NCBI GenBank assembly: GCA_002495525.1
Contig: DAFS01000034.1
Coordinates: 1 to 6,056, forward strand
Origin: Euryarchaeota archaeon UBA89
GTDB lineage: Archaea; Thermoplasmatota; Poseidoniia; Poseidoniales; Thalassarchaeaceae
Reading direction: 5' to 3'
Length of the DNA: 6,056 bases
Shown piece by piece: positions 5,439-6,056 of this stretch (within the stretch, counting starts at the first letter, position 1; every line of letters begins with the position of its first letter). Both the position numbers and the translations under genes were made by a program. The notes beneath the pieces are model-generated. The model was not told where the DNA came from. It worked only from the letters and a program-made list of their open reading frames with translations, and did not search any database.

Positions 5439-6056
5439 TTAGCATCCGCATCCAGAAATAATATTCTCTAGATTCTTATTCATCATTGATAGATAATTGT
5501 CACTAGAATCGCTAGGTGCCATTTCCATTGTGTAAAGAATCTCTAATGAAACTCCAGTTTGCTCAACTATAGAATTGACAGCTGTTTGATCTGTATATTC
5601 CTCAACGAAAAGAACAGTAATTCCTTTCTCTTCAATACTCTCTACAACTTCAGCAATGTCAGCAGGTGATGGTTCACCTTCGGGATCTAATCCATGTAAT
5701 GTAATAATATCAATATCATATTGTACAGACATGTATGAATATGCATTATGGTTTGCAACAATTGTCTTGTCCTGTCCCGCCATATCGCAAGTTCCATCTT
5801 CTCCGAAAGCTGCTGTGAATCTCTCATGTAGATCCATTAATTGAACACTGTAAGATGCAGCATTTTCAGTGAAAGTATCGGAACCATTAGGGAATATTGA
5901 ACTTAGTGAAGCCAAAACCACATTAACCTGTGCTTCGAAAGCAATAGGACTTAACCAGCTGTGTGGATCATATGTGAATGCATCTTCATCGTCACCTGCA
6001 ACAATTTCATCACCATCATCACCATGGTCATCATGGTCATCGTCACCGTGGTCATC
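5439..6056 (-). CDS. znuA: ZnuA-type zinc/manganese substrate-binding protein (N-terminus beyond window)
   Basis: The C-terminal 205 residues of a cluster A-I substrate-binding protein that captures Zn or Mn outside the membrane and delivers it to the ABC permease; the frame stays open to the right edge. The fragment begins in an Asp/His-rich loop (fragment residues 1-17), typical of zinc SBPs. Then come DPHSWLSP (30-37) with ligand His32, VANHNAYSY (100-108) with ligand His103, GLDPEGEPSP (122-131), FVEEYTD (150-156) and the end helix NYLSMMNKNLE (187-197). A histidine at the third site, rather than glutamate, favours zinc. The usual Asp ligand in the C-lobe (LxxD) appears as Met in LYTMEM (174-179), with Glu next to it. 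The protein ends SGCGC, an unusual cysteine tail. A GTG inside at 5921 is not the real start, since conserved family sequence continues upstream. The gene heads the importer operon; its promoter lies outside the window. Confidence 0.93.
   Translation of the reverse strand, partial: DDHGDDDHDDHGDDGDEIVAGDDEDAFTYDPHSWLSPIAFEAQVNVVLASLSSIFPNGSDTFTENAASYSVQLMDLHERFTAAFGEDGTCDMAGQDKTIVANHNAYSYMSVQYDIDIITLHGLDPEGEPSPADIAEVVESIEEKGITVLFVEEYTDQTAVNSIVEQTGVSLEILYTMEMAPSDSSDNYLSMMNKNLENIISGCGC
6007..6056 (-). repeat. degenerate Asp/His codon repeat (metal-binding loop)
   Basis: A low-complexity run of GAT/GAC, CAT/CAC and GGT codons encodes DDHGDDDHDDHGDDGDE in the SBP, continuing past the window edge. 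Such charged loops next to the metal site are usual in zinc SBPs, where they are thought to gather or sense zinc. Here Asp outnumbers His about three to one, unlike the His-dominated loops of many bacterial ZnuA proteins. Confidence 0.75.

Noticed and set aside
5656..5844. Plus-strand open frame of 62 codons
   Set aside because: Opposite the conserved region of the substrate-binding protein; no family features, best explained as a shadow.
5439..5921. SBP starting at an internal GTG (5921) as a complete 160-residue protein
   Set aside because: The frame continues upstream to the window edge and encodes the conserved DPHSWLSP ligand motif and Asp/His loop, so the true start is outside.

Overview
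All readable genes lie on the minus strand, so the window is transcribed from right to left. The DNA is AT-rich and tightly packed, with no gene-free stretch over about 300 bases. The right half is a divalent-metal transport operon and the left half holds two membrane enzymes. There is no rRNA, tRNA, mobile element or CRISPR array.

Organism: no phylogenetic marker gene is present, so this is inference. Compact AT-rich coding DNA, GTG and TTG starts, strong Shine-Dalgarno sites inside the operon, and TATA-like boxes about 24-31 bases upstream of SD-less starts fit a marine planktonic archaeon of the Thermoplasmatota (Poseidoniales / Marine Group II-like). An AT-rich marine bacterium is not excluded.

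Layout in transcription order. (1) 6056-5439: C-terminal 205 residues of a ZnuA/TroA-type metal-binding lipoprotein or periplasmic protein, entering the window inside its Asp/His-rich loop. (2) 5404-5297: an unannotated candidate small membrane protein of 35 residues. (3) 5250-4444: ZnuC-type ATPase. (4) 4440-3427: ZnuB-type permease with a long N-terminal extension. (5) 3421-2210: polytopic PGCG-motif transporter of the putative 10-TM heavy-metal/manganese exporter family (ArsP_2-like). (6) 2162-897: acyltransferase-3 family integral membrane protein, apparently with its own promoter. (7) 851-1: AlkB-type non-haem di-iron alkane monooxygenase, cut off just before its last histidine box, also apparently with its own promoter.

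How they work together: SBP, ATPase and permease form one zinc (or zinc/manganese) uptake ABC importer. ATPase, permease and PGCG transporter are separated by 3-5 bases, with SD sites inside the preceding gene, so they are very likely co-translated. The joining of an importer to a presumed metal exporter family member, and the small membrane ORF between the SBP and ATPase genes, are the most interesting points. The acyltransferase and AlkB-like genes look like separate units and show no evident link to metal uptake, apart from AlkB being an iron enzyme.
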